The position numbers were made by a program, and so were the translations under genes. Shown piece by piece: positions 34,424-43,409 of a stretch of DNA of 64,000 nt. Positions within the stretch are counted from its first letter, which is position 1, and each line of letters begins with the position of its first letter. Source of the DNA: Neomicrococcus lactis (GTDB taxonomy: Bacteria; Actinomycetota; Actinomycetes; Actinomycetales; Micrococcaceae); assembly GCF_014200305.1 (NCBI RefSeq), contig NZ_JACHBL010000001.1, positions 186,001 through 250,000 of the forward strand, in the 5' to 3' direction. The notes below the pieces were generated by a model. That model worked only from the letters and a program-made list of their open reading frames with translations, was not told the origin of the DNA and did not search any database.

Positions 34424-35725
34424 ATGCGCCTCACGCACATCTCCTATCTGAGCTTGCCGTTCGGACCGCTGCTCAGCTACGAGTTTGAGGCAGCAACCCT
34501 CGGCAATCCCCTCCCGATTTCCTTCGATCAAGAGCGACACGTAAGCCTAGGAGAACGGCCGGGGTCATGGATGGCGCTTGTTTTTAGACTCCCAGCCCCC
34601 ATGAGCAGGCAGCACTTGGCGAAGGCATGGGAGACCGTCGTAGCCGCCCACGGAACGTTGCGCACTGTCTTCACCCAGAGTGAGAGCGGCACTTTGCAGT
34701 TGCACGAAGCAAGTCTCGGAAACGGCAACTGGACGGAGCATATGATCTCCGCGGGCGAATCCATGAACGCCGCTCTTCAATCGGTATTGGATCAAGGGTG
34801 TCGATCATTTTCACTCCCGGCGCACCGTTTGTGCGTGGTTGAAACCGCGGACGGCCCCACGTTGGTTGTGGCTGCGGATCACGCACATGTGGACATGTGG
34901 TCCATGCTGGTTATCGCGAGGGATTTTCTTGAAGCCTTAGCGGAGATCAACGAAGGCAACGAACCAGAAATAGAGGCAGCTCCAGCATTTGCCGAGCACA
35001 CGAAATCCTTGAGCGAACGCCCTTCCGCACCTGAGGAAATTCATAGCCGGTGGCAGGAAGTCATTGAAGCAGGCGGCGGAGCGATGCCTCGTTTCCCATT
35101 GCCGCTGGGGGAGCCCACCATCCAGCCGGAGCGTGTGGTGGTTCGCGACGTGCTCAGCCGAGAAGGGCTAGAAAAGTTCTCGGCGCGGGCCAAGCAACAC
35201 GGCGTTTCAGCCCTTGCGCTGACCATCTCGGCCATGACCAGCACTACTCGTGAGCTCGCGGGAACCGCACTCCGAGCTGTGTTCCCCGTGCACAGCCGGT
35301 ATGAAGACCGGTGGCATGACTCTGTGGGGTGGTTCATCACTAATTCGGTCCTCGAATCTGAGGATCCAGACCCCGCAGCTTGCGCGAAAGCCGTCAAAGA
35401 ATCGCTGCGACTCGGCTCTCATCCGCTTGCCGAAATCATGAAACCTTGGGGCGGAATGCCCGAAGTTCCGGGAATGTTCGCAGTCTCGTGGCTTGATATG
35501 CGCAGACTCCCGGTATCTGTGGATACGAAGGGTATCGACGCGCAATACATCAGTGCTGCAATTCAAACCGACGGCGTGATGGTCTGGTTCATTACGGACA
35601 ATGCCGGTATCCACTTGCGTTGCAGATTCCCTGACACGTTCGAGGCCAGGCGTAATGTCGGCGCATGGCTTGATGATTTGGTCGCGCGAATGCGCAGAGA
35701 AGCTGAAGCAGAGCCGTCGTCGTAA
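34424..35725 (+). CDS. Stand-alone condensation-domain protein
   Basis: A 433-residue protein of the NRPS condensation/acyltransferase superfamily. The HHxxxDG motif appears as DHAHVDMWS (near residues 152-160), with the second His and Asp retained but the first His replaced by Asp. GWFITNSVLE resembles the structural DFGW-type region. There is no adenylation or carrier domain and no NRPS/PKS neighbour. It could be a PapA-like acyltransferase; the substrate is unknown. The start is supported by the -10 box at 34412. Confidence 0.7.
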   Translation: MRLTHISYLSLPFGPLLSYEFEAATLGNPLPISFDQERHVSLGERPGSWMALVFRLPAPMSRQHLAKAWETVVAAHGTLRTVFTQSESGTLQLHEASLGNGNWTEHMISAGESMNAALQSVLDQGCRSFSLPAHRLCVVETADGPTLVVAADHAHVDMWSMLVIARDFLEALAEINEGNEPEIEAAPAFAEHTKSLSERPSAPEEIHSRWQEVIEAGGGAMPRFPLPLGEPTIQPERVVVRDVLSREGLEKFSARAKQHGVSALALTISAMTSTTRELAGTALRAVFPVHSRYEDRWHDSVGWFITNSVLESEDPDPAACAKAVKESLRLGSHPLAEIMKPWGGMPEVPGMFAVSWLDMRRLPVSVDTKGIDAQYISAAIQTDGVMVWFITDNAGIHLRCRFPDTFEARRNVGAWLDDLVARMRREAEAEPSS

Positions 35726-35734
35726 TTTGAAAAA

Positions 35735-36019
35735 TTAGGATTCCGCACCGTTGGCCGCCCGCGTCTTGAGGGACTCGAAATCGTTGCCGGAACGGCCTTG
35801 AAGCCGCCGGTGGATTGACCCGGCAATACGGGTGGCCTGAATTTTAGCGAGATCAGCCTTGTCGCCTGCGAAGTGCTGGTCCACGTTCGCATTCCAGGGG
35901 GGAACCGTAGCGACTCCTCTTGCAATCCAATTGGTGCACCCTGTTGGTTGCGTTTTTCTAGTACGACGGCGACCGCCCCTTGCGTTAGCGATGATGAAGG
36001 GCGAACTGGGGCAGGCCAT
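35735..36019 (-). CDS. Possible small protein or gene remnant
   Basis: The 343-bp gap between the condensation-domain gene and the SCO1664 gene has an open frame on the minus strand. Its C-terminal 60 residues (VATVPPWNANVDQHFAGDK onward, through IHRRLQGRSGNDFESLK) look protein-like. No family was recognised and there is no convincing start (an ATG at 36019 is one option). It could be the 3' remnant of a larger gene. Confidence 0.3.
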   Translation of the reverse strand: MACPSSPFIIANARGGRRRTRKTQPTGCTNWIARGVATVPPWNANVDQHFAGDKADLAKIQATRIAGSIHRRLQGRSGNDFESLKTRAANGAES

Positions 36020-36068
36020 CGCGCGGCCAACACGGTTGAAGGAGCTGGTATAAGGGAGTGGCAGGTGA

Positions 36069-36836
36069 CTAAAACAGTGGCCAAGGCACGGCCGGCATGT
36101 CCCCAGCAGGGGCCGGAAACTGGCCTTCCTGACGCAAGCGCTCGCAGCGTGCGGCGAGGGACGCAATTTCCTCAATTGTCAGCAAGTCCGCCAACTGTTG
36201 GCCCAGCTCACCGCTCAGTGCGTCGCGGACTCGAGCTACGGCGTGGTGCTCCTCGGTAGTTAATGGTTCGCCGAGCCAACCCCACAGCACCGTCCGCAAT
36301 TTGTGATCGCGGTGGAAGGTAAGGCCGTGGTCCACCCCGTACCGGTGGCCGGTGGGCATAGCAAGAATGTGGGCGCCTTTGCGGTCGGCGTTGTTCACGA
36401 TGACATCGAATACCGCCATGCGGCGCAGCGCCGCGGAGTCCTCGTGGACTAATGCCACCATGCGGCCGTTCTCATCTTGGCCTTCGAGGACCTGCCGCCA
36501 GCCGGTCTCCGGAACAACGTCTGCGGCAACAAGGTCAACGGCGGACTGCGCGGCGTCTTCGTCCTGCCAAAGCTGCACCATTCCTTCGCCGAAGGGGCCG
36601 TCCCGCAGCCACGTCCGCGGCACCACATCGCCGCCGAATACCTGAGAAACCAGATAGGTTGCCACTTCGCGGTGCGCCAGAATCGCGCCAGGAAAATCCC
36701 ACAGCGGACTTTCGCCAGCGATCGGTTTGTAAACCACTTTCACTTCGCCGATGTGGCCGAGGAACGTGGCGTTTGACGCCGTCGTAATTCGTCCAGTGAG
36801 CGTCAATTCCGCAGTCAGCAGGTCCGACTCCGACAT
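36069..36836 (-). CDS. SCO1664 family protein
   Basis: A 255-residue protein of the SCO1664 family, with kinase-like features: VYKPIAGESPLWDFP, then AVFDVIVNNADRKGAHIL and YGVDHGLTFH (the N-N-x-D-R-K and D-H-G elements recall PI3/4-kinase-like catalytic loops). Its ATG overlaps the DUF3090 stop (TGATG). In many actinobacteria this trio sits upstream of mshC in mycothiol synthesis; no mshC is present here. Confidence 0.88.
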   Translation of the reverse strand: MSESDLLTAELTLTGRITTASNATFLGHIGEVKVVYKPIAGESPLWDFPGAILAHREVATYLVSQVFGGDVVPRTWLRDGPFGEGMVQLWQDEDAAQSAVDLVAADVVPETGWRQVLEGQDENGRMVALVHEDSAALRRMAVFDVIVNNADRKGAHILAMPTGHRYGVDHGLTFHRDHKLRTVLWGWLGEPLTTEEHHAVARVRDALSGELGQQLADLLTIEEIASLAARCERLRQEGQFPAPAGDMPAVPWPLF

Positions 36837-37387
36837 CAGACCTCGGGGAGGGTGCACACGTGGCCGTCCGGATCCATCGGAAAGCCGCACAGGGGGCAGG
36901 CGGGACGACCGGCGCCCACGACTTCGCGAGTGCGCTTGGCAAACGCTCGTGCGGCGCCCACTGGAATTCGCACACGCAACACTTCGTCGGCTTCACCGCT
37001 GTCTTGCTCCAGGGAGAACTCATCCTCGGCATCAACGATGGTCACCGGGTATGCCTCGAGAATGATCTGGGCGCTCGTAGGGTCCCACCCCAGGCTCATG
37101 ATGCCAATGCGGAATTGCTCGTGAGCAGGCTCAAGAGGTTCGTTGTCCACGAGCTCAATCGGCGTGCTGATGGGCACGCTGTAGGGATTGCCTTCGAGGC
37201 TTCTGAGTTCGTCAAGAATCTCATCGATTTTCTCGGCCAAGTCCGCCGACTGCTGCTTTTCCAAGACGAAGCTGATGAGCTGAGCCCCCGCACGCACTTG
37301 AAGATAGAAGGTTCGCGCTCCAGGAACGCCGATGGTGCCGACGACAAACCGATCCGGCCAGTCAAAATCGTGAACGAGGGTAGGCAT
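36836..37387 (-). CDS. DUF3090 family protein
   Basis: A 183-residue protein starting MPTLVHDFDWPDRFVVGTIG, with LQVRAGAQLISFVLEKQQ and a C-terminal zinc-ribbon-like CPLCGFPMDPDGHVC. It is a conserved actinobacterial family of unknown function. It is the middle gene of the phosphomutase-DUF3090-SCO1664 operon, 9 nt after the phosphomutase stop. Confidence 0.9.
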   Translation of the reverse strand: MPTLVHDFDWPDRFVVGTIGVPGARTFYLQVRAGAQLISFVLEKQQSADLAEKIDEILDELRSLEGNPYSVPISTPIELVDNEPLEPAHEQFRIGIMSLGWDPTSAQIILEAYPVTIVDAEDEFSLEQDSGEADEVLRVRIPVGAARAFAKRTREVVGAGRPACPLCGFPMDPDGHVCTLPEV

Positions 37388-37396
37388 ATTTCTACT

Positions 37397-38122
37397 TTAG
37401 TCTCCTGCGGTTTCTGCGTCGCTTGTGGTTTTCGCGGACTGTTGCCCAGCTCCGCCGCCAACGGGCGCGTCGCCTGTTTTGATGCCCCGAGCGAGCCACG
37501 AAAGATCGCCGGCATCCGTGTTGGTTGCGAAGACGCTGGGCCGGCTGCTTCCGTAATGCACGATCGAAACCGACGCCGGACCCACGTTGATGCGTTGAAA
37601 CAGGTCAAGGTGCATGCCGTAAGCATCGGCAAGGATCGCTTTGATGATGTCCCCATGGCTCACTGCAGCCCACACCGCGCCTGGGCCGTGCTCGGCTTCG
37701 AACGCGGCATCGTGACGCCGGATTGCCGCAACGGATCGGGCTTGCATTGCGGCCATAGCTTCACCGCCAGGGAATACGACGGCGGAGGGTTGCGTTTGCA
37801 CGACCTTCCAGAGCGCTTCGCTGGCCAGGTCGCTGAGCGAGCGTCCTTGCCAGTTACCGTAATCGCACTCGTTGAGATCTGGTTCGATCGGCGCTTGTGT
37901 TGGCGTGGCCTGACGATCGAGGATGAACTTTGCCGTTTGTTGGCAGCGTTCTAGGGGACTCGACACGACGCCAACAAGCGGGACATCCGCGAGCCGTTTC
38001 GCCGTTTGAGCCGCCTGCTCCATACCCGTTTCATCGAGGCTGACGCCCTCGGCGCGGCCGGCAAGAATGCCCTTTGCGTTTGCTGTGGTGCGGCCGTGCC
38101 GCACAAGAATGACTGTCCCCAT
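37397..38122 (-). CDS. Histidine phosphatase / MSMEG_4193-type phosphomutase
   Basis: A 241-residue histidine phosphatase. The phosphohistidine motif LVRHGRTTAN (His9) is followed by SSPLERCQQTA, the acid ECDYGNWQG and the second His in AVSHGDIIKA. The C-terminus has a 30-residue Gly/Ala/Thr tail. First gene of the operon with DUF3090 and SCO1664; the substrate is unknown. Confidence 0.9.
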   Translation of the reverse strand: MGTVILVRHGRTTANAKGILAGRAEGVSLDETGMEQAAQTAKRLADVPLVGVVSSPLERCQQTAKFILDRQATPTQAPIEPDLNECDYGNWQGRSLSDLASEALWKVVQTQPSAVVFPGGEAMAAMQARSVAAIRRHDAAFEAEHGPGAVWAAVSHGDIIKAILADAYGMHLDLFQRINVGPASVSIVHYGSSRPSVFATNTDAGDLSWLARGIKTGDAPVGGGAGQQSAKTTSDAETAGD

Positions 38123-38255
38123 GGATCAAGCCTAGTCACCTCACGCATTTGAGAGTTTGATTGACCTATTAGAGTAATCATGTTCTAGTGTGGGGTTATT
38201 ACCATTCGATGGTCTAGACGCCTCGCTTTTGGGGACTCTTCGGGGGAAGGCAGTT

Positions 38256-39338
38256 ATGCAGCCAGTAGTTACTACGATGCTTGGAGTTCTCACGTCGGCA
38301 ACCGTGGCGCTCACGGGCACCTTGAGTCCCACCAGCACTACTGCTCAAGAAGAAATCCCGATCAAGGGTCAGTCTTTTGGCCTGGGCACGGTCGAGTCCG
38401 GCTCGCCGGCGGTCTTTACGGTGCATGGTGTTCGACGCACCGACAAGGCAACCATCGTGTACTGGTCTCTCGGTTTGCCACAGGATGCAGCCGGCGACAA
38501 CGCGATGAATTATCTGGGCCCGAGCACCACCACCTACTTCAATCGCAAAGTGGGACCTAAGCAAGGTGACGTAGCACTGGTAGATTCCGGCGGCAGCGAC
38601 TCCGGTGCCACACGGATATTCCGACCAATGGAACCAGGCGGAAAATTCGAAAGCTGCGTGTGTTCCAAACAGAAAACGCTGTTCGAATTGAAGCCCGGAC
38701 AGGCAGGTGTGGTGTGGTCCGCCGTAGCATCGCTTCCCGCCGAGGTGACAGAAGTCGACGTGGTGGTCGGGGAGCAGATTATTCCTAACGTCCCCGTGGA
38801 AGACGGTCCAATGGAGCCCGTGGCTCCTGAGGAGAACGAGGTAAGCATCTTGGGATTTGGTTGGCCGAAAATCAACGATGAACTCCTCGCCAACGCCAAG
38901 ACACCGGAGCCCGCGTTTTACTCGTTGACGAGTCGCGTTTCAAACCTTGAGCAAACCGTAACGCGTTCGAAGGGGACCGTCGATCTCGCAACAGATGTGC
39001 TCTTTGATAAGGACTCGGCAACCCTGTCGCCAAAAGCCGACTCGACAATCCAAGCGGCCGCAGCAGAGATCAAAGCGGCCAAGATCAAGGGCGGCAAAGG
39101 TGGGAAAGATCTGAACGTCACTGGCTATACAGACTCCGTAGGGTCCGATTCTGACAATCTTGAGTTGTCGATCCTGCGCGCTAAAGCTGTCGCTGAAGCA
39201 TTGGTGCACGCTCTAGGTTCCGATTACGGCATGATTCCGACGGGCAAGGGCGAGAAAGAGCCAATCGCTGACAACGACACGGAAGCGGGCAAAGCGAAGA
39301 ATCGCCGTGTCACCATCACGTTTGAAGGGGAGAAGTGA
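38256..39338 (+). CDS. Secreted OmpA-domain protein
   Basis: A 360-residue exported protein. The N-terminal signal segment is VVTTMLGVLTSATVALTG. Residues 30-230 form an uncharacterised extracellular domain with an FESCVC pair. Residues about 250-358 form an OmpA/MotB peptidoglycan-binding domain (LFDKDSATLSPKADSTI, VTGYTDSVGSDSDNLELSILRAKAV, KNRRVTITF). ATG 38256 has GGGGGAAGG upstream; an in-frame TTG at 38190 is rejected. A lipoprotein gene follows at once, with the two ORFs separated by 1 nt. Confidence 0.85.
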   Translation: MQPVVTTMLGVLTSATVALTGTLSPTSTTAQEEIPIKGQSFGLGTVESGSPAVFTVHGVRRTDKATIVYWSLGLPQDAAGDNAMNYLGPSTTTYFNRKVGPKQGDVALVDSGGSDSGATRIFRPMEPGGKFESCVCSKQKTLFELKPGQAGVVWSAVASLPAEVTEVDVVVGEQIIPNVPVEDGPMEPVAPEENEVSILGFGWPKINDELLANAKTPEPAFYSLTSRVSNLEQTVTRSKGTVDLATDVLFDKDSATLSPKADSTIQAAAAEIKAAKIKGGKGGKDLNVTGYTDSVGSDSDNLELSILRAKAVAEALVHALGSDYGMIPTGKGEKEPIADNDTEAGKAKNRRVTITFEGEK

Positions 39339-39339
39339 C

Positions 39340-39930
39340 ATGAAGAACCGTAGAAGTACACTGTCAGCAGCAGCTGCCTGCTTACTGACTTTCAGTGTGA
39401 CCGGTTGCTCAAGTGACGCGAAGCCCCAACCCACCACTGCGAGCGCGTCAGCCTCAGAAACTTCTGCCTCGTCCTCGTCTTCGTCCGCTACGAGTGCCGT
39501 TGCCGGAACGGATCAGAGCGCCGCCATTTTATCCGCCACTTTGCCAGCCGTGAAGGGCAGCCTTGACGGAAAAGTGGACCAGACACCCGCCACTCTCAAC
39601 GTCTCAGATGTTCGAGTCAACAAACGGGAGACCATCCTGACGTTTTGGCACACCGGAGATGACAAGATGCTTGTCTCATACGGCGAGTATTCCTGGGAAC
39701 GCCTGCCTACTCTTGTAGATCAGGCAGGCAAAAAGGTCTATTCGCCGCTTACTTTCATCAACTGGGAAGGCGACACGGTGTGCATGTGCACGGACGCCGC
39801 CTACATTCGTGGCGTTCCACAGCCGCGCACTATTGCCTACCCGCCGTTGGATGAATCGGTGACCAGCATCGACGTCAAACAAGAAGGCTTCGAAAAGCCC
39901 ATCACTGTCCCCGTCACCCGCGAGCCATAG
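39340..39930 (+). CDS. Lipoprotein of unknown function
   Basis: A 196-residue lipoprotein with signal and lipobox VTGC (Cys23), a Ser/Ala-rich linker and a globular domain containing the pair CMCTD. The spacing of elements (STLPAVKGSL...ILTFWHTGDDKMLVSYGEYSW...DTVCMCTDAAYI) parallels the N-terminal domain of the preceding OmpA protein (TIVYWSLG...SCVCSKQ). The two are probably paralogous domains acting together at the cell surface. Confidence 0.75.
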   Translation: MKNRRSTLSAAAACLLTFSVTGCSSDAKPQPTTASASASETSASSSSSSATSAVAGTDQSAAILSATLPAVKGSLDGKVDQTPATLNVSDVRVNKRETILTFWHTGDDKMLVSYGEYSWERLPTLVDQAGKKVYSPLTFINWEGDTVCMCTDAAYIRGVPQPRTIAYPPLDESVTSIDVKQEGFEKPITVPVTREP

Positions 39931-40008
39931 GTGCCGCGAGTGCCTGGAGAAACTCATTAACTGACCCGAGACCCCCATCAATTCCCGATCGATTCGAGGA
40001 GGAACAAT

Positions 40009-40488
40009 ATGCAAGCGCTCGAGAGAGTGCCCGTTGAGCAGGCGATTAGGCAACTCGAGTTTTGGCTGAGCCAGCCGTGGCCCATGAGTGAAGCTGAGGC
40101 TTGTCGTCTTGCCCCGAGAATCGGGTGGGAGCTGGCCGAAAACGGATTTATCTACGCTCGAGAATTCCTGCAAGGCGACAACATCCAAGTGGTCTTGGGG
40201 ATGTCCAACAGGGATACGCCGCTATCCAGTTTCAGCTTCAGCCTTACTGGGCTTGCCGATAAAGAAGACCCGCTGCAGGACGACCAGCTGAAGGATGTTT
40301 TCGCTGAATTCGTGTCCGCAGGACGGGCCACCTGGGGTCCTGCGGCGTTGGTGAAAGATCCATCGCCGGGTGTTCGCTGGGACTTTGGCGACCACGGCGG
40401 AATCCGTATTGAACGGCGCAGAACCGTTTCCGCCGTCTACATGACACCCGAAGAAGTGGCCACGCTCAAGAATCTCAACGATTGGTAA
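40009..40488 (+). CDS. Small cytosolic protein, DUF6301-like
   Basis: A 159-residue protein without signal or membrane segment. The ATG is preceded by a strong GAGGAGG. The pattern (PWPMSEAEACRLAPRIGWELAENG...VRWDFGDHGGIRIERR) resembles DUF6301, seen in actinobacteria next to polymorphic-toxin or ESX-related genes. The assignment is tentative. It is in tandem with a TY-Chap-like gene 9 nt downstream. Confidence 0.55.
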   Translation: MQALERVPVEQAIRQLEFWLSQPWPMSEAEACRLAPRIGWELAENGFIYAREFLQGDNIQVVLGMSNRDTPLSSFSFSLTGLADKEDPLQDDQLKDVFAEFVSAGRATWGPAALVKDPSPGVRWDFGDHGGIRIERRRTVSAVYMTPEEVATLKNLNDW

Positions 40489-40497
40489 AGCTCAAAA

Positions 40498-41064
40498 ATG
40501 AACTGGCTGAAAAGATCCACAAGAAGAGAACCGTCAACTGAGTGGGCAGAATTTACCACTCGACTCACGCGAACCATCCGTGATCTTGATGATCGAGTGT
40601 TCCTGATTATTTCGGATGAAGCCTCCGGAGCATACGTCCAATTCGCTGCTGATATGGAGAGAGTCTCCGCAGAGTGTGTCGACAACCAGAGCGGGGCCTT
40701 GAAGACAAAGATAGACCAAGCTGGCGAAGTCCGTCTCCTGGAACTTGGCTGGAGCATGTATTCGGTCTCAGAACCCAACTGGAAGACGTCGCTTGGCCTC
40801 CCCGCGACGACGGCCCAGGCAAGACATATTGCAAACATGTGCGTGGCGGCCCTGCGCGAAATTTTCAACGTATCGTCTCCGGACCAGCTCGCCTACGCAG
40901 CGTGGCGCGATCCAGAACCAGCTTGGCCCGACTGGATGTATGAGGAGCTAGAGACCGCCGGGGATGACGATGACGAGTACGGCGAAAAGCCCTCTCCACC
41001 GGATCCAGGCGAGAACCCGTTGCTTCTTCCGCAGCTTGGTCTCAAAGCTGAAGAGCCAGCCTAA
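40498..41064 (+). CDS. TY-Chap domain-like protein
   Basis: A 188-residue protein. Residues 15-145 (YVQFAADMERVSAECVDN, LLELGWSMYSVSEPNWKTSL, ALREIFNVSSPDQLAYAAW) match the general pattern of TY-Chap domains, which are related to type III secretion chaperones and occur in actinobacterial secretion or toxin-immunity contexts. The tail is acidic and Pro-rich. It is coupled to the DUF6301-like gene upstream. Confidence 0.6.
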   Translation: MNWLKRSTRREPSTEWAEFTTRLTRTIRDLDDRVFLIISDEASGAYVQFAADMERVSAECVDNQSGALKTKIDQAGEVRLLELGWSMYSVSEPNWKTSLGLPATTAQARHIANMCVAALREIFNVSSPDQLAYAAWRDPEPAWPDWMYEELETAGDDDDEYGEKPSPPDPGENPLLLPQLGLKAEEPA

Positions 41065-41096
41065 ACTCCGCATTACTTAGGTCAAGACTAGGCGGA

Positions 41097-41964
<868 letters not shown>

Positions 41965-42026
41965 TCACCGCGATCCTGCAAGGGTCAGCCGTCTGGGCGG
42001 ACACCGGGACAGCTAGGCCGCTCCGG

Positions 42027-42032
42027 TATAGT
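42027..42032 (+). promoter_or_regulatory. -10-like box upstream of the PhnA-like mini-gene
   Basis: TATAGT about 84 bp before the ATG at 42116; no good -35 was found. Confidence 0.3.
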
Positions 42033-42115
42033 GAAAATGACCGTTCGGGCGCGCTTGGGGCTGTCCAAGATTCGTTCGCTGACGCTTACCATAGCAACCC
42101 GCTGGAGGCTTCTTC

Positions 42116-42229
42116 ATGTCTGATCAACTACGCGCATGCCCAGAGTGTGGAAGCGACCTCACCTACGAAGTTGGCGCTAGCTTGACATGCCCTATGTGCG
42201 GTCACGAGTGGTCCACTAAGGTCGGCTAA
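42116..42229 (+). CDS. 37-residue PhnA/YjdM-type zinc ribbon protein
   Basis: ATG at 42116 with GGAGG eight bases upstream. The product starts MSDQLRACPECGSDLTYEVG and ends CPMCGHEWSTKVG. Two CPxC pairs form one zinc ribbon identical in layout to the N-terminal ribbon of PhnA/YjdM (about 110 residues). The C-terminal domain is absent. It ends 1 nt before the TTG start of the kinase gene at 42231, so the two are likely coupled. Confidence 0.75.
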   Translation: MSDQLRACPECGSDLTYEVGASLTCPMCGHEWSTKVG

Positions 42230-42230
42230 T

Positions 42231-42767
42231 TTGCCTGCCCATCCTCGTTTAGTAGTGATTGCCGGTCTTCCCGGAGTGGGTAAGACCAGCGTGGCTGCGT
42301 TTTTGGCGACTCTCGTGGATGCCGTGCACCTCTCCATCGATGCCGTTGAGGAGTCACTCCTTGCGAGCGGATTCGCTCGAGGGTGGCAAACAGGGGTTGC
42401 CGCCTACGAAGCTGGACGCGCCATGGCGGAATTGAATCTGCATCTCGGCCGCGTCGTTGTCGTAGACGCTGTCAATGACAGCGAAGAAGCCCGCGAAACC
42501 TGGCGCCGCGCTGCCGTGGATACAGGTGCTTCCTTGGAATTTGTGCATTTGATACTTGCCGACGTGTCCGATCACCAGCGCCGCCTTGAGGGCCGAGACC
42601 GTGGGTTCGCCCATGTCACCGAACCGCTCTGGAGCGACGTTCAGAGGCGCCGCCACGAGTATGCGCCGTGGACGGATCCCGTTCTCGAAATTGATACGTC
42701 GAATCATTCTGCGGATCAGGTTGCAGCTCTCGTGGAAGAACGTTTGGCGCTGCGCTCGATCTCTTAG
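42231..42767 (+). CDS. P-loop kinase-like protein
   Basis: A 178-residue AAA/kinase-fold protein with Walker A GLPGVGKTS (residues 12-20), LSIDAVEESLL (acceptor-site Asp), VVVDAVNDSEEAR (Walker B-like) and a lid region RRLEGRDRGFAH. It resembles chloramphenicol-phosphotransferase/zeta-like small kinases; the substrate is unknown. The TTG start directly follows the zinc ribbon gene. A 9-bp tandem repeat (GATCTCTTA) covers the stop codon. Confidence 0.75.
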   Translation: MPAHPRLVVIAGLPGVGKTSVAAFLATLVDAVHLSIDAVEESLLASGFARGWQTGVAAYEAGRAMAELNLHLGRVVVVDAVNDSEEARETWRRAAVDTGASLEFVHLILADVSDHQRRLEGRDRGFAHVTEPLWSDVQRRRHEYAPWTDPVLEIDTSNHSADQVAALVEERLALRSIS

Positions 42768-42781
42768 ATCTCTTAGATCTC
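42758..42781. repeat. 9-bp tandem repeat at the kinase stop codon
   Basis: GATCTCTTA occurs twice, followed by a partial third copy GATCTC. Each full unit contains the in-frame TAG. Confidence 0.7.
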
Positions 42782-42830
42782 GCAGTGAAAATCTCTTGTA
42801 GTGCGATCCGTGCGGGCCTAGCCTTGGGGG

Positions 42831-43409
42831 ATGGGCACACTCTGCTACACCACTAGCGTTTCGCTCGACGGCTACATTGCCGATGCAACAGGAGACTTCC
42901 AATGGGGTGCCCCCAACGAAGAGGTGTTTCAGTTTCACCTTGATCGGCTGGCCCGGCTCTCGGCAGAGGTGTTGGGGCGGAACACCTACGAACTCATGAA
43001 GTACTGGGATGAAGAGCCCGAAGGTGAAGACTGGGGCGAGCAGGAACGCGAATTTGCTCGCCGGTGGGGGCAGGTCAAACTCTTTGTAGCCTCATCCTCG
43101 ATGACGGAGGCCGAAGTCACCTCGCCGAATGCCACGTTGTGTGGCCGTCTCACGTTGGACCGATTGCAAGAGATCGTGCGAGAGGCTCCCAACGAGGTAG
43201 ACATCTTCGGTCCCACCGTGGCTCAAGAGGCCATCCTGGCGAACATCGTTGATGAATTCGAATTCTTTGTAGTCCCGAAGGTTGTTGGTGGGGGATTGAG
43301 GGCTCTTCCTGAAGGGGCCAATCTCGATCTGAAGCTCGTGGATCAACAAGCCTTTTCAAACGGGACAGTTTGCTTGCGTTACGCCAAGACAAGCTTGATG
43401 TGGGGATGA
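42831..43409 (+). CDS. Dihydrofolate reductase family (RibD C-terminal-like) protein
   Basis: A 192-residue protein with SVSLDGYIAD near the N-terminus, EVLGRNTYELM and the C-terminal VDEFEFFVVPKVVGGGLRAL, typical of RibD_C/YyaP-like NADPH-dependent reductases. The substrate is unknown; it is not the housekeeping DHFR. Its 3' end overlaps the converging barstar-like gene by 31 nt. Confidence 0.85.
   Translation: MGTLCYTTSVSLDGYIADATGDFQWGAPNEEVFQFHLDRLARLSAEVLGRNTYELMKYWDEEPEGEDWGEQEREFARRWGQVKLFVASSSMTEAEVTSPNATLCGRLTLDRLQEIVREAPNEVDIFGPTVAQEAILANIVDEFEFFVVPKVVGGGLRALPEGANLDLKLVDQQAFSNGTVCLRYAKTSLMWG

Noticed and set aside
36860-37954. 364-codon plus-strand open frame
   Set aside because: Antisense to the well-supported DUF3090 and phosphomutase genes.
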